Source: Papaver somniferum (taxonomy: Eukaryota > Streptophyta > Magnoliopsida > Ranunculales > Papaveraceae). From it: a DNA stretch of 64,000 nucleotides. The position numbers and the translations under genes are program-made. Of the stretch, positions 45,636-56,925 are shown one piece after another; the stretch's first letter is position 1; each line of letters starts with the position of its first letter. The stretch is taken from the NCBI RefSeq assembly GCF_003573695.1, contig NC_039358.1, forward strand, positions 191,060,418-191,124,417, written 5' to 3'. The notes beneath the pieces are model-generated. The model made no database searches. It saw nothing but the letters and a program-made list of their open reading frames with translations, and had not been told where the DNA came from.

Positions 45636-46148
45636 TTAAGTCCCCTGCCTAACACGTAATGGTTACACTATTGTGGGGTAGGCATGAGATGGTGACAATT
45701 TTGTATGATGAAACAATTAAGCTAAAGTAAAGTAAATACGTATTTACTGCATAGATCGTCAGGTGATGTCCTGGAAGTCTTGATTAGGGACACGAAGGAA
45801 GTAGGACTTGGTCAGACGAGTCGCTTTTGGTTTCCTCCATGTACATATGGACAGAGCTTGGCCCACTTCTTGAACTAGGTGTACTCTCCTCCGTTGCATG
45901 GAAGCTTTTCCCAGATATACCCGATAAGCCTCGTTGATCATTATCCCGAATCAGTAGCCTTTATAGGTGGCCAGTAAAGACTTCTTTTCTCCTGGGATTC
46001 TGTTGACTTGCGAGATATAAATTCCAAGGATTCTTCTCATCCATAGTCGTATATCCAGGTATTTATCCGCACTTATCTGATCTTATGATTGATTGATGAT
46101 GAATACATTTTTTATGTGTTCATAACTTCTTGTTCTTTGCAGCTTATC
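45636..46148 (+). other. Polypurine tract, hairpin and leader of the antisense ORF in element D
   Basis: On the minus strand AGGCAGGGGACTTAA abuts the 3' LTR, the same tract as in B. TGCCTA-ACAC near 45645 and GTGG-GGTAGGCA near 45675 can pair imperfectly. On the plus strand a TATAAAT (46016-46022) and a possible leader intron (GTATTTATCC at 46059 to TTTGCAG ending at 46142) lead to the ATG at 46149. This mirrors the leader layout in B and F. No other gene is seen. Confidence 0.5.
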
Positions 46149-46717
46149 ATGGAAGCGGTGGGCGATGACCATTCTGTAACTTCTCCAGAAAAAAGTTTCG
46201 AAGTCGACAAGCCCGGAGCTGACGCGCACGAAGAAGTAATGGCTAAAATCGATCTCTACTTTGTGAAGTCGGTCGTGCTATACAGGGGATGTCCATTCTA
46301 CACCTGCGTATTTTCATGGGACGTATCTGTGCCCTTTCAGCTGCAATCGACATGGAGGAGCAATGGAGGCGTGATGAAGAGTTGCAAGCACCAGTGAGCG
46401 CAAGGGAAGAGAGGTTTGCAGCATGGTTAAAGAGGCGGAGGGTTGAACACAAACGACCTCTTGGTGAAGATAAATGTGATTATCAAATCCACGACGGTGT
46501 GATAATCCTTGATTCTGACACAGTTGAACCTGAGCGTCTGAAAGCAGTCAAAACAATCCCTAACGTTGATGTGGCCTTTGAGGAAGACATGGAAGTTGTT
46601 CCTGCTAACGATGTTGGGGTGGAGAGTGCTACTGTGGAAACATCTGAAGAGGAAGCTGAAGCAGATCCGAAGGAAGAAACAGTAACGGCTCACGATGGTG
46701 ATGGCGTTGAAACATGA
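46149..46717 (+). pseudogene. Antisense ORF of element D, unknown family, two frames
   Basis: The ATG at 46149 follows a splice acceptor by 6 bases. The first frame (MEAVGDDHSVTS) runs to about 46395. The longer part is in another frame, 46289-46717, with a helical charged stretch (MEEQWRRDEELQAP, AAWLKRRRVEHKR) and an acidic C-terminus rich in Glu, Val and Ala. No clean intron explains the frame change, so a frameshift between about 46270 and 46340 is likely. It resembles neither PMD nor the shared C-terminal domain of B and F. The acidic/basic composition recalls the acidic ORF of F, but I cannot claim homology. Confidence 0.5.
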
Positions 46718-47373
46718 CCTAGTAGTGGTGCTGACGCGGTCGACCTTGTTTACGGCTAGGCTTTTGCTTTTCTTTCTCTTTAAATACATTCCCGTAATTC
46801 ATAAACATCTTCCTTGTACTTAGTGGCGGCTGAGTCCAGGATCTTTTGTTTGCTTGATTGAATAAAGGTTTTTATGTTATAATCCTTTGTTAAGATTACA
46901 TCTGAACCTTTTCAGGCGCAATGTTGTGCCTTCATATGTATGTGATTCTTTATGATAAAAGAAATAATGTCATAATGGAATACCACGGACCTATATGTGC
47001 TCCTGACGTGAGATCTCCCTGGTCTTGTTGGGTGAATGGATCAAAGCATCTTCCTTTTCCGCACATATTATATTTTCTTGACTTCTTACGAAATGTTTGC
47101 TTAGGGTTTCGTTCTCTGTTTTGCTCTAATGGGTTTAGGCTGACTCGGGACTTTGTGTCTTCCTTTAGGGGTAAAGAAGTTCTTGGATGGAAATAATACT
47201 TCAATTAATTTGAAATTGAAAATTGAAACCCTAATTATGAATGCAAGTATTGCAATCATTTTCTGGAGGAATTACAAATATGACATGAGAAGGTAATTGT
47301 AAAAAGACACGCTGGAGAAAACAGCACAGCGTTTTAAAGTGTGGAGGACGCTGGAAAGTGATAGGACAACGTC
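46718..47373. other. Convergent spacer between antisense ORF and polyprotein of element D
   Basis: The two gene sets point at each other and end here. I see only AT-rich sequence with no supported gene. A short frame at 46921-47196 has no recognisable features. Confidence 0.5.
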
Positions 47374-48102
47374 TTAAGTACGGTAGGGTTTGAGCCATCG
47401 CGAGTGAATCGTTACGCCTTCCAGTTTGTCAGTGTTGATAAGCTTGCAGTAGCCTCCTAAGATAACGTCTGCTACCAGGTATGGTTCATCTTCTCTTTCA
47501 GTGGGTGAGTCAGGTGGATTGGTTACTTTCACCGTCATGCTCCCAACCTTGAATGTAGTCATCTTCGTCACCAGATCTCAAATTCCAAATGGGTTTGGGC
47601 GTGCAGATGCCTGGATCTTGGCTTTATCATCTTTGACCGAGACAACCTCTAAGCTTTTGATAAAACGTTTGAAGGGGCCGGCCTCCCATTCACATCTCTT
47701 AGCCGGGGTTGGTTTGTTAGTTGGGACCAATCCCCGGTGCTTGTCAGAGTGAGGAGTGATTGGTTGCAAAAAGGGTTGTGTGATGAGACTTACTTGGGCT
47801 CGGAACCTTTTAATGTACGCCGACGGGCTCTCTCCTGGAAGTTGTATCATGTTGGAAAGTTGTAGGTGGTGCAGCAACAGACAGTCCCCAGGTGATATCC
47901 TTTCGGGTACCGAAGCCGGTAGAGGACAAACTTCCACTGTTTCCTTGTTTTTGTGTATCCAAGAGCGTCCTAGGATCATGTCGTAATTAGTATGCTCCTT
48001 GACTATATAGAATGTTGCTTGCGTTAGGGCGTCACCCAATTTAACTTCAAGATTGATGTATCCATATGCGTCTCCAAGTTCTCCTTCTGGAGTCTTAATC
48101 AC
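47374..48102 (-). pseudogene. Element D protease C-terminal half, second capsid-like segment and integrase tail
   Basis: The frame 48102-47578 starts with protease (GDAYGYINLEV, TNYDMILGRSWIHKN), then LPGESPSAYIKRFRAQVSL, which resembles the gag capsid motif HPNDFVKRFRTQALD of the same element. After a stop, 47571-47374 has the integrase tail (YLVADVILGGYCKLINTD, HSRWLKPY). The order is the same as in B and H, although the sequences are well diverged. RT, RNase H and integrase core are missing. Confidence 0.7.
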
Positions 48103-48120
48103 AGTTGGGTTACGAGTAGC

Positions 48121-48843
48121 CTACTGCTTTGAAATCTTTGTTGCTTTCAAGGTCTGGAGAGTGATGATGTTGAATTCAGAGGCCGTATCGATAAATGTGC
48201 TATCGAAATCGACATCCCTCAAACGAGCAACGGTTAAGAGTCCCCAGTTTCCCTTGCTTGCATCTTCTAGTAAGGACTGAGGTTTCGAGACCGCTTCCTT
48301 TTCCAGATACAAGCGCCTGCCTGAGACAACGCGGTTGAGGGCTGCAAATATGTCATGACGCTGTGCTTTGGAGAAGTAAAATATCTCGCACAAATGTTCC
48401 ATCATAGGTTGTACAGTATTGCGAACAGAATCCCCGGAAATAATGCAGTTCCTGACAGGGAGAGGATCTTTATGAACACCTTCGTTTCCAAGATGGAGTT
48501 CTCCTGCCTCTATCTTTTCTTTGAATATTTGCTTCAGTCTGTTGCAGTCTTTAGTCGGATGATGTACAAACCTATGGTAGCGGCAGTACTTGGGATCCAC
48601 CATATCTTTCTCGGTTGGCGGGCGTCTGATAGGAGGCAGCTTGATAGCGTCGTCCTGAATCCATGCCTCCAAAAGTTCTATCACTTCACTCATGGGGAAT
48701 GGTAAGCATGCATCTTCGGTGTCTTGTGCATGAGTCTTTCCTACTCCCTTTTGAGACGAGGTCGTCTGTGCCGGAGCCGCACGCTTGGGTTGTCGTTCCG
48801 TTGCTGAAGCTTTCCTTTTTCCTCCTTCGCCTACCACGCTCAC
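48121..48843 (-). pseudogene. Element D zinc knuckle and protease N-terminal half
   Basis: The 240-codon frame contains a basic linker, a helix (MSEVIELLEAWIQDDAIKLP), the CHHC knuckle YCRYHRFVHHPTKDC, the pre-protease segment MMEHLCEIFYFSKAQR and the active site FIDTASEFNI, where alanine replaces the usual glycine. A TAG at 48121-48123 cuts it off from the rest of the protease in the same frame. Confidence 0.75.
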
Positions 48844-49451
48844 AGATGATCAGTGTTGTATTTTTTTTTGGTGAGGCGCCTGCTTCCTCGACTCTCACGT
48901 AGGTCTTCGTTTTGAACAACCCTGGTTCTCTCTAGTAACGCTGGGGCAGTTGTGGATGAACGCTTGGCAGCTTCATGGAGTTCGGAGAACGTCTGAAAGC
49001 TCAGATTCTCTAGTAGGGCGCGTTATATGGGTACCATCCCGTTGATGCACAACTCCACCAACTGTCGTTCATTGATGTTCGGATCATGACAATCTAGTGC
49101 TTGAGTTCTGAACCTTTTAACGAAATCGTTCGGATGTTCGTTGTTCCGCTGAGAAATTCTCCCCAGGTCTGAAAAGGTGATCTTCTCGGACACGCAGAAG
49201 TACTTTTTATAGAAAGCACTGACCATCCCGTCCTAATTGGATATGTTGTTAGGCGCGATGTTGTTGTACCAGGTGTACGCCCTTCCCGTAAGTGACTTCG
49301 AGAATTCTTTCAGGCAGAGAACACAATTGTATTCATGTTCTCCTAATGATTCCAAAAAATTGAGAGATGTGTTCATGAGCGTTACAAGTACCATCATAGA
49401 GAGATAATTGAGGAGAGGTGTATCTTCTTGGGAGAGGAATTCGTTGTACAT
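48844..49451 (-). pseudogene. Element D gag capsid region, decayed
   Basis: Two frames (49451-49233 and 49226-49023) plus remnants to 48844 give the capsid domain: LESLGEHEYNCVLCLKEFSKSL, YTWYNNIAPN, then FYKKYFCVSEKITFSDLGR, FVKRFRTQALDCHD and a trailing helix. At least three stops interrupt it. It is similar to the gag of B. Confidence 0.7.
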
Positions 49452-49494
49452 CTTGAGGGTACGGCGGCTGATGTTGGTGCACCTCCATCATGCT

Positions 49495-50109
49495 TCATTT
49501 GCCTCGGTTTTGGAGAAGTCGTTCAAGGTCTTCACGTGTGATGAAGTTGGATGACCGGTCCATCTCCCTTGGGCGTTCAGGAACAACACGAGCTTCTTCA
49601 TTCATATGGGTCTGAGTGGAAACGCCTGTTCTGGGCGTATTGAAGGCATCCCTTATTGGCTTCAGGGGTTGCCGTGAGTCTTGTGGCAATCGTTCAGTTA
49701 AGGTTTTTAGGAAAGTGAGTACCTCTTTCTCAGTTGCATCCATATCCGTTTGAGTCTTAGGAAGAGCTTCCTGTCTCTCCATCAAGTCTGTGATGGTAAT
49801 TGGAGATGGTCCTCCTCTTGCTCCTCCAGCTCCCCGTCCTGATGAAGGAATGGAATTTGTTGTTTTGGTGATCGCCGGAAGTGTTACACTTGAAGAGATG
49901 CCAGGGTTCGCGGCTGCTCTGGCTCTGGTGATAGGAGGCGTTACACTTACTGGAACATCTCCTGCTCCGCTGGTGTTGGTGGTAGAAGAGACGGTTCCAC
50001 GAGATGTATTGACCACGGTAGCTCCACTGACAGGTACATCAATACCGAGAGCGTTATCTACACTAGTTCCATCAGAATTGATTGCTGATCCTGACCTAAG
50101 TTCCACCAT
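49495..50109 (-). pseudogene. Element D gag N-terminal region
   Basis: The 204-codon frame starts MVELRSG, about 90 bp from the primer site. It is low-complexity (Ser, Thr, Val, Gly, Pro), then a helix (ITDLMERQEALPKTQTDM) and a conserved ITREDLERLL segment that also occurs in B and H. It ends in a stop directly before the capsid region. Confidence 0.65.
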
Positions 50110-50201
50110 CTTTGAAACAGATTGATGATTGGATTGAATATAAGATCTACCCCTTCGAAATAGATTTTGAAGAAATTGACTTTATAACTGAGAGATTAAC
50201 C

Positions 50202-50218
50202 TCCCACTGTGGTCGCCA
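50202..50218 (-). other. Primer binding site of element D
   Basis: TGGCGACCACAGTGGGA on the minus strand, two bases from the LTR end, identical to B and F. Confidence 0.75.
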
Positions 50219-50220
50219 AT

Positions 50221-52579
50221 TGTTTATGGGTGAAAACTATTCCTGCCGAATTTGGTAATTTGGGGTGTGTGGATGAGGAATGAATCTAAACCCTAAATAA
50301 ATGCACTGCACGGGAGTGCTTTGTGATTCGAGAAATCAATCTGTACAATTCTGGCTTAAACCAAGAAATGGCCGTTCCAGACTTGCTTCGGTCACAAAGT
50401 GAAGGAGATGGGGTTGATCTTAGGGAGGGAAGCGAAGAAGGTGTTGATATTGTGAAGGAGTTGCCTATGTATGACTTGTATCAGAAAGCTGAACTGGCTT
50501 GCAGAATGTAAGCTATCAGTTCCGGTGTTTGAATACGGTTGTATCAACACTTGCTTCTGTTGACTTGTCTTTTTTGAAAATAGGGAGGAGAACCTATTTA
50601 TACAAGTCATTGAGACTAACCCACGTCTCTCATGGGAAATGGAGAAAGTGGAGTGATGGAGTAGTGGAGTTGAGTGTGTTAGTGTTACACGATCAGTCTT
50701 GCCCACTTCTCCCATCATCAGTAACCGTCCATGACTTCCTGACACGTTCTTGTGATGGCGCGTTGTGGGCTGCACGCTGTAAACCACTAGACCAATACCC
50801 CAGTATGTATCCCCCAGTTTGTGACATGATTGATGTCTCGAGTATGTGGATCGTGGGACCCACAGAAAGTAGCATGTAATGCTAGATTAAATAACTAAGT
50901 TATTAAGGAAGTTTATATTTATGAAATATCGTGTGAATCCTATGCATGTAATGCATCGAATGTATTTAGCATGAGTGAAGCATCACTGTTTTAAGGCTTA
51001 ATGGAGTAATTCACGATTAAGCGTCTTAAAATAGATGCATGTCTAGCCATCTTCAAGTGATCGTTTGGGGTTGTACAGGTAAGTCCTAACTTGGTCGATC
51101 ACTTGGTGTGGTAGAATGACGGATGCTAATCACCACGACACCTCCTTGACCAGTTAACTCCTGACCAGGGTTGTATAACCAAGCAGGTGAAGTTGAACGG
51201 ACAAGATGATCTTTGAAACACTCATCTGCGACCGTTATTGTAATTAGGGTTTATGAGGAGGTGCGCAAGCATCACTCTTCAGCTTGGTCGAATCCAAGCT
51301 TGGGACACGATTTTGGCAAGGCCGATTGGGCATGCGTGTAGACGGCATGCCGGTGTACATGTCCATACCTCATTGTCTCGTGAAAGTGTAATCTTGATCG
51401 CTCAATTTATTCGGCAAAGAGGAGCGGCTAGGATTGATTTGTGACAGAGATTTTGTGCCACAAAGGCCGCACGTCATGCCAACTTTGGGCGCGTGTTTCG
51501 AGGCGACCAAGTCTGGTCGGTCTTGGACGATTAGTCTGGTGTGCATACGACGTGTACACGCTATATTTCACTGTCCCATAGAAACGTTATCTAAGCCACT
51601 CAATTTTTCCGGCAAAATTTAGTGGTCGAGATTAGTTTACAATTGGGAGGTGTGACCACGCCTAGTTTGGGCGTGCGAATCGAGGCAACCAGTCATGATA
51701 TGCATTGGCCGATCGGGTGTGGAGATATATGGGCCCACGGTGATCATGTTGATGCGCACCGGACCTACCTAGTCTATTCCTGGACCCTTCATTCGTGCAG
51801 GAGAAAATGGACGCTCGTGATGTTAAAACCCTAATTAGGATTTCACCGTCCGTGTGTCATGCCTTGTTTGGGCGCACGAACTGGAACGATCAACTATAGT
51901 TGGTCCTGACCGATTGGTCATGTGTGTAGGCGGGCCCACGGTGATTGTGTTGACATGCTCTGGAATCATTGAATCTACATCTACACCCTCCATCTATGCC
52001 TGCGAAGATGGATGGTTGAGACTGTTTTGCGACACATGTAATGTGCCGCAGACCCTAAATTAGGGTTTCACGTCCGCGCTGCTTTGGCTGGACGATTTGG
52101 CAAGCCATGCTACCCTTTTGGGGAGGCCGACCATGCGGGGCCCGCATTGGGTCGGTGGTGAATACTCCAATACCTGCCTGGGGGTTATGGATCCGATCTA
52201 AGCCATCCAATCATGCTGGTGAAGTTGAATGGTCGTGATCGTTTCTGAGACTGATACGGACAATCCAGATGCTCGATAGGGCTAGTATAACACTCCGAGA
52301 GTTGTATCATGTACGGGTATTTCGTACATGCCTCCTTATTTAATGCTTGGAGATTCGTGTTACTCTGATGAGAGCGATCACTCAGTCGTCATGCCGCACC
52401 AATAATGAGAATGGAGTAGTACAGGAAATACAAGGCTGGTCATGCATTAATTGGTAATGCTATAAGTTTATAGTGAAGAAGTATTCTCCACTTTATCAGT
52501 GGCTTTATCCTTTGCAGGATGTTAGCGCATAGTTTTGGCTTTTACAATTTTAGCCTTAAACGAAAATCCACCATCAACA
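50221..52579 (-). repeat. 5' LTR of element D (2.36 kb)
   Basis: It is colinear with 43341-45635. It has two segments that the 3' LTR lacks, about 40 bp near 50930-50970 and about 20 bp near 51290-51312. It carries the same degenerate 180-200-bp units. The outer end is followed by the GTACT duplication. Confidence 0.9.
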
Positions 52580-53725
52580 GTACTAAATAAAGCTTGGATG
52601 AATTGAGAAGCCAAAAGAGCAGGAAATTGGTGGCCAGAGGCGTAAAGGTGTGAGGAGTGTAGAAGAGATATTGCGCAAAAAGTTGTGCAATCCGTTTGCA
52701 ACTCATCCGCAAGTGGCTTGCAAGACCTAAAACAAGTAGTGGGCTTACAAGATGTATTAGGCTTTGAAGAAGTGATGAAATACTGGACCCAAGATCCAAA
52801 CCCGTTTCCCATATCTGAACCGTCAGATTTGATACAACTACTTATCATCCAACGTCACCTCCACTTTGTACATCAAAATCTGGTACACCCGCTCAACACT
52901 GTAGCTCCCTTTACTTCTTCACCTAATCGAACAGAAACCAAAACCATCTTCTTCTCTTATCTTCATCCTCTACAGTACCACTTGCAACCTCTTTGATTAA
53001 ATACATTCGCCCGACCATCTCTGCTCACAACCACCTCCATAAACACAATCAAACTCCTAATCTCTATCTCTCTCCATCTTATCTTCTCCCTTATCAAAAA
53101 CAGTAACCCTAGAAGCTAGGATTGAGAGAGATAATATTATGATTAGCTGGAAAGTAAGCTTGCAGAGAAGAATTGAAGAGGATAAATGTCAGAAGACGCG
53201 TTTTGGTGAGTGGGATCCCTCTTAATTTTCGAATTAAATAAGAATAGAGAGAATTTTTTGTATAAATAGGGGTTGATGCTTTGTAATTCAATATCCAAAT
53301 TAGCTGGGTCAATTGTCTAGTTTAATATCATTGTGTTTGCATCCTATTAATCATGTTCTAAATACTTTTGCTCGGGTTTAGATGAATCCCTGTATCTACT
53401 TCTAAGTTTATTCATGTTTGATTATTATTCTTATTGTGCTTAAAGTCTAATATGTGTGTCACAATATATTGCTTTCACCTTATTTGCTATACAACATAGG
53501 TAGTTAGAATAACTCTGTATTGTGCTTCAACTCATACTTCAATGCTTAATTTTATTTGTGATTAGTTGTGTCGTAAGAAGACAGCTAATGCTAGGGATTG
53601 ATTACGTTAGTTGATATTAGATCATCCATTTAAGAGTACCATGGATAAACGGCAGACTTGCATCGTCACCGGTGTCCATTACAAAGGGACAAAAATAGTA
53701 GTTGAATTGAATTAGCTTAGTAGTG
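52580..53725 (+). repeat. Element G 3' LTR, second part
   Basis: It continues the LTR after the duplicated GTACT. A TATA box, TATAAATA, is at 53261-53268. No gene is seen. The right edge is uncertain within tens of bases because the boundary to the next repeat is not marked by a recognisable duplication. Confidence 0.6.
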
Positions 53726-55667
53726 AAAAAGCGGGGGTCTAACAACACCATCCAATATTTCGCTTAGCAATCTGTATGGACTAACTCCGAAATACTTTAT
53801 AGAGAATCAACTAGACAGTCAGACTCAATCTTGGTAAAAGTATCTCAAGGAGTTAATTTCTCTCTCTTGTTTTGATTTACTCAAGCTAATAGAAATCAGC
53901 GAGTCCTAATCAAATACAAGGAATAACTCGGATGGTACCAAAGACCAATATCCGAGGATCAATCAATGACAATCAACAACCAAAGGTTGGATTACTCTAA
54001 TTTATGATCTAACGCATAACCTGTATTATTTCAATTATAAAGATAAAAAAATATAATGCGGAAACTGAAATAACACAGACACCAGAAATTTTGTTAACGA
54101 GGAAACCGCAAATGCAGAAAAACCCAGGGACCTAGTCCAGATTGAACACACACTGTATTAAGCCGCTACAGACACTAACCTACTCCAAGCTAACTTCGGA
54201 GAAACAAATCTATCTCACACAGACAAGTCTATCGAAGGATTAATCTGTCTCCCACAGATAAACCCTAAAAGGTTTTGTTCCGTCTTTTGATAATAATCAA
54301 GGTGAACAAGAACCAATTAATAATCCGGTCTTATATTCCCGAAGAACAACCTAGATTTATCAATCAACTCACAACAATCTTAATCGTATGGTAGCGAAAC
54401 AAGATGTTGCGGAATCACAAACGATTAGACGAAGATGTTTGTGATTACTTTTTATATCTTGCCTATCGGAGATATCAATCTCAAGCCAATCAATATGATT
54501 GTACTCGTACAATAGAAGATCCAAGATCAGATCACACAACTACGATAAAGTAGTATCGGTCTGGCTTCACAATCCCAATGAAGTCTTTAAGTCGTTAACC
54601 TGTTTTTAGAAGAAGAAAACCAAAGGTTAAAGGAGAACCGACTCTAGCACGCAAACTAGTATCACATGTAAGGTGTGGGGATTAGTTTTGCATTGATGTT
54701 AGATGTCCCCTTATATAGTCTTTCAAATCAGGGTTTGCCTTTAAGTTACCTTGGTAACAAAGCAATCAATATCCACCGTTAGATGAAAACCTGATTTAGA
54801 TTCAAGCTAATATTTCTCAACCATTAGATCGAAAACTTAGCTTGTTACATACAATTGAAATGCACGCTTCTAGGTTTGTTAACCGTACCCAAACGTATGC
54901 ACTTGTTGGTTCAATAATAGTTAACCAAAAGGTTATCCATATGAACATGTAATATCAACCATGTTCTTCTTCACCATAAATAGTTCACATGACTCAAATG
55001 AACTAGTTAGAGAGTTGTTCAATTGTAAAGAATTCTTATGTAACTACACAAGACACAATTGAAGCAAAAATGATTTGATTCACTCGAAACGGTTCATGAA
55101 CTTTTATAGCCACGGTTTGCAAACTGCATTCCTTAGTTTTTTTAAGTTTAAGTTCAGAAATCATCTTCAGATATATAACCTTCTTAAGTTCGCAGACTTG
55201 GTTCGCGGACTTAAGTTACCGGGCAGAGTTTACAAACTCCATCAGAAATTCTCGGGATGAGAAATTCGCCGGTTAGCGGACTAGGTTCGCGGACTGAGTT
55301 CGCGGACTTAGCTTCAGGAACTAGTTTGTCAACTCCAGCAGAAATTCTCGGGTTTGACAACTTCGGCAGTTCGCGGACTGAGTTCGCTGACTTGGCTCAC
55401 GCCATTCTTCCGGTTCTCTTGATCAACAAATTTCGCAAACATTGGTTCAAGGAATATGACTTATACATAAATGTGTTTCCACAACAATGCTTATGTCCAC
55501 CATTGGTTATGTAATATAAACTCTCATTCCAATCATGGAAACATTCTTCGTCAAAGCAATTTTCAAAGTGATTGAAACATATCATGACTTTAGTCACTAG
55601 CTAAAGATAAACTTGGTCAAAGCGAAAAGCTTAACAACACATATTTCGAGATATAGATAGGCGAGGT
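53726..55667 (-). repeat. Probable Ty1/copia-type LTR remnant
   Basis: It has no coding potential. I recognise the style of a dispersed plant copia LTR: a stretch around 54090-54170 (AACGAGGAAACCGCAAATG), a minus-strand TATA (GACTATATAAGGGGAC near 54705-54720) and short direct repeats of a GTTCGCGGACT motif at 55196-55400. It ends where the LTR of element H starts. Family and orientation are tentative, from memory of similar plant repeats and the TATA direction. Confidence 0.35.
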
Positions 55668-56881
55668 TGTAGATGGTGGATTTTCGACAAAGGATAAATT
55701 CGTAAACTCATGATTATACGAAGCTCTGATTCAGCAATCAGACGTGAGTATCGAGACACGGGTCTCTCATCGAATTCTCAACGGAGAGTACTTTCTCTCA
55801 GAGTACATGTAGATATGTAGTCTCACGACTAGATAACGGCATATCTCATGAATACTGAATACTTTCAGTGATTATTTCTATATAGCATCACGAGATGGAC
55901 GGCTTCTAGACAGCTTGCTCTGCTAGTATAGAGCGATGACGTCTTCAGGAACAAACAACAAGTTTACCCTGACTATATAAAGGATATGACTTACCGGAAA
56001 GCTCGTATCAGGATAATTAATGCTCCTAGACAGCTTGCTCTGATAGTATAGAGCCACAGAGTTAATTATTCCTAATTGCAATCGCTCCTATTCCATGGTC
56101 GAATCCACGACTGGTCCCATGGAATGACAATAACAATTGTTCTGATTCTATGATCGAATCCATGACTTGATCTCATAGAATAGCAATAACTATATTATCT
56201 CATTACTCCGATTTCATGATCGAATCCACAACTGGTCTCATAAATGGTAATAGATAAACCTTAATTACTCTGATTCTATGGTCGAATCTACGATCCCATG
56301 GAATGATAATGCTCACTTTATTATTCTGAATTCGTAGTTGAATCCTCAGCTGATCCTATGAATTAATAATAAACATCTTATTATTCAGTTTTGTGAATTA
56401 TTCTCCACTGAATTCCACAATTAGTAATAAATAATCAACAACTGGGCGTCTGAGCTACCTCTAAGTAAGCTCCGATTCAAATGGTGAAGGTGTATTCAAC
56501 AATGATACACTAACAGTCACCGCACGAACGAGTATTTCAAAAATATAACGGAACGATGAACCTATGCAAAATAGAGAAGAAAATAATAAGTAATTAAAAA
56601 TATTGACCATGGTACTGACAGCACAGGCACACGACCGAACGACCGTGTCGTGGTCAATCCCATGCCAGTTTTTATATTTTTAATGCATTTTTAATATTTT
56701 CCATGATTTAATGAAAATCTTCTCATTTTATCAAATCTCCTTCGTCTCGAGGAAACTCCTCGGTTTCATAGTACTTTCATAAATCCATAAAAAATAATAT
56801 AAAATTAAGGAAAGGAGTGTGGGGGTGACCATTGGCCAATCGGCCATGCCTTGGTCCCAACCGGCCCACACCCACGGTTCC

Positions 56882-56925
<44 letters not shown>

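Larger units (their letters stand above)
43341..52579 (-). mobile_element. Element D: complete non-autonomous Tat-like element, 9.2 kb
   Basis: It has a perfect 5-bp target duplication, GTACT at 43336-43340 and 52580-52584. Minus-strand order: 5' LTR, primer site identical to that of B, gag, protease, integrase tail, antisense ORF, polypurine tract, 3' LTR. LTR ends are TGTTGATGG/CCATAAACA. It is a different family from B by LTR and protein sequence but has the same reduced architecture. The LTRs differ by scattered changes and two indels of about 20 and 40 bp. Confidence 0.9.
37633..53725 (+). mobile_element. Element G: Athila-type element, 5' part missing, three insertions
   Basis: Plus-strand order: RT (from the fingers-palm boundary), RNase H, integrase zinc finger and core (split by a LINE), C-terminal region, long 3' non-coding region, polypurine tract (43173-43184), 3' LTR (43188-43340 and 52580 to about 53725) split by element D. 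The start is the insertion point of element F. Nonsense codons and frameshifts are present throughout. The right boundary is approximate because another repeat follows without a clear mark. Confidence 0.75.

Noticed and set aside
46280..46340. Intron that would join the two frames of the antisense ORF in element D
   Set aside because: Candidates with the right phase have weak donors or are only about 55 bases long; a frameshift is simpler.
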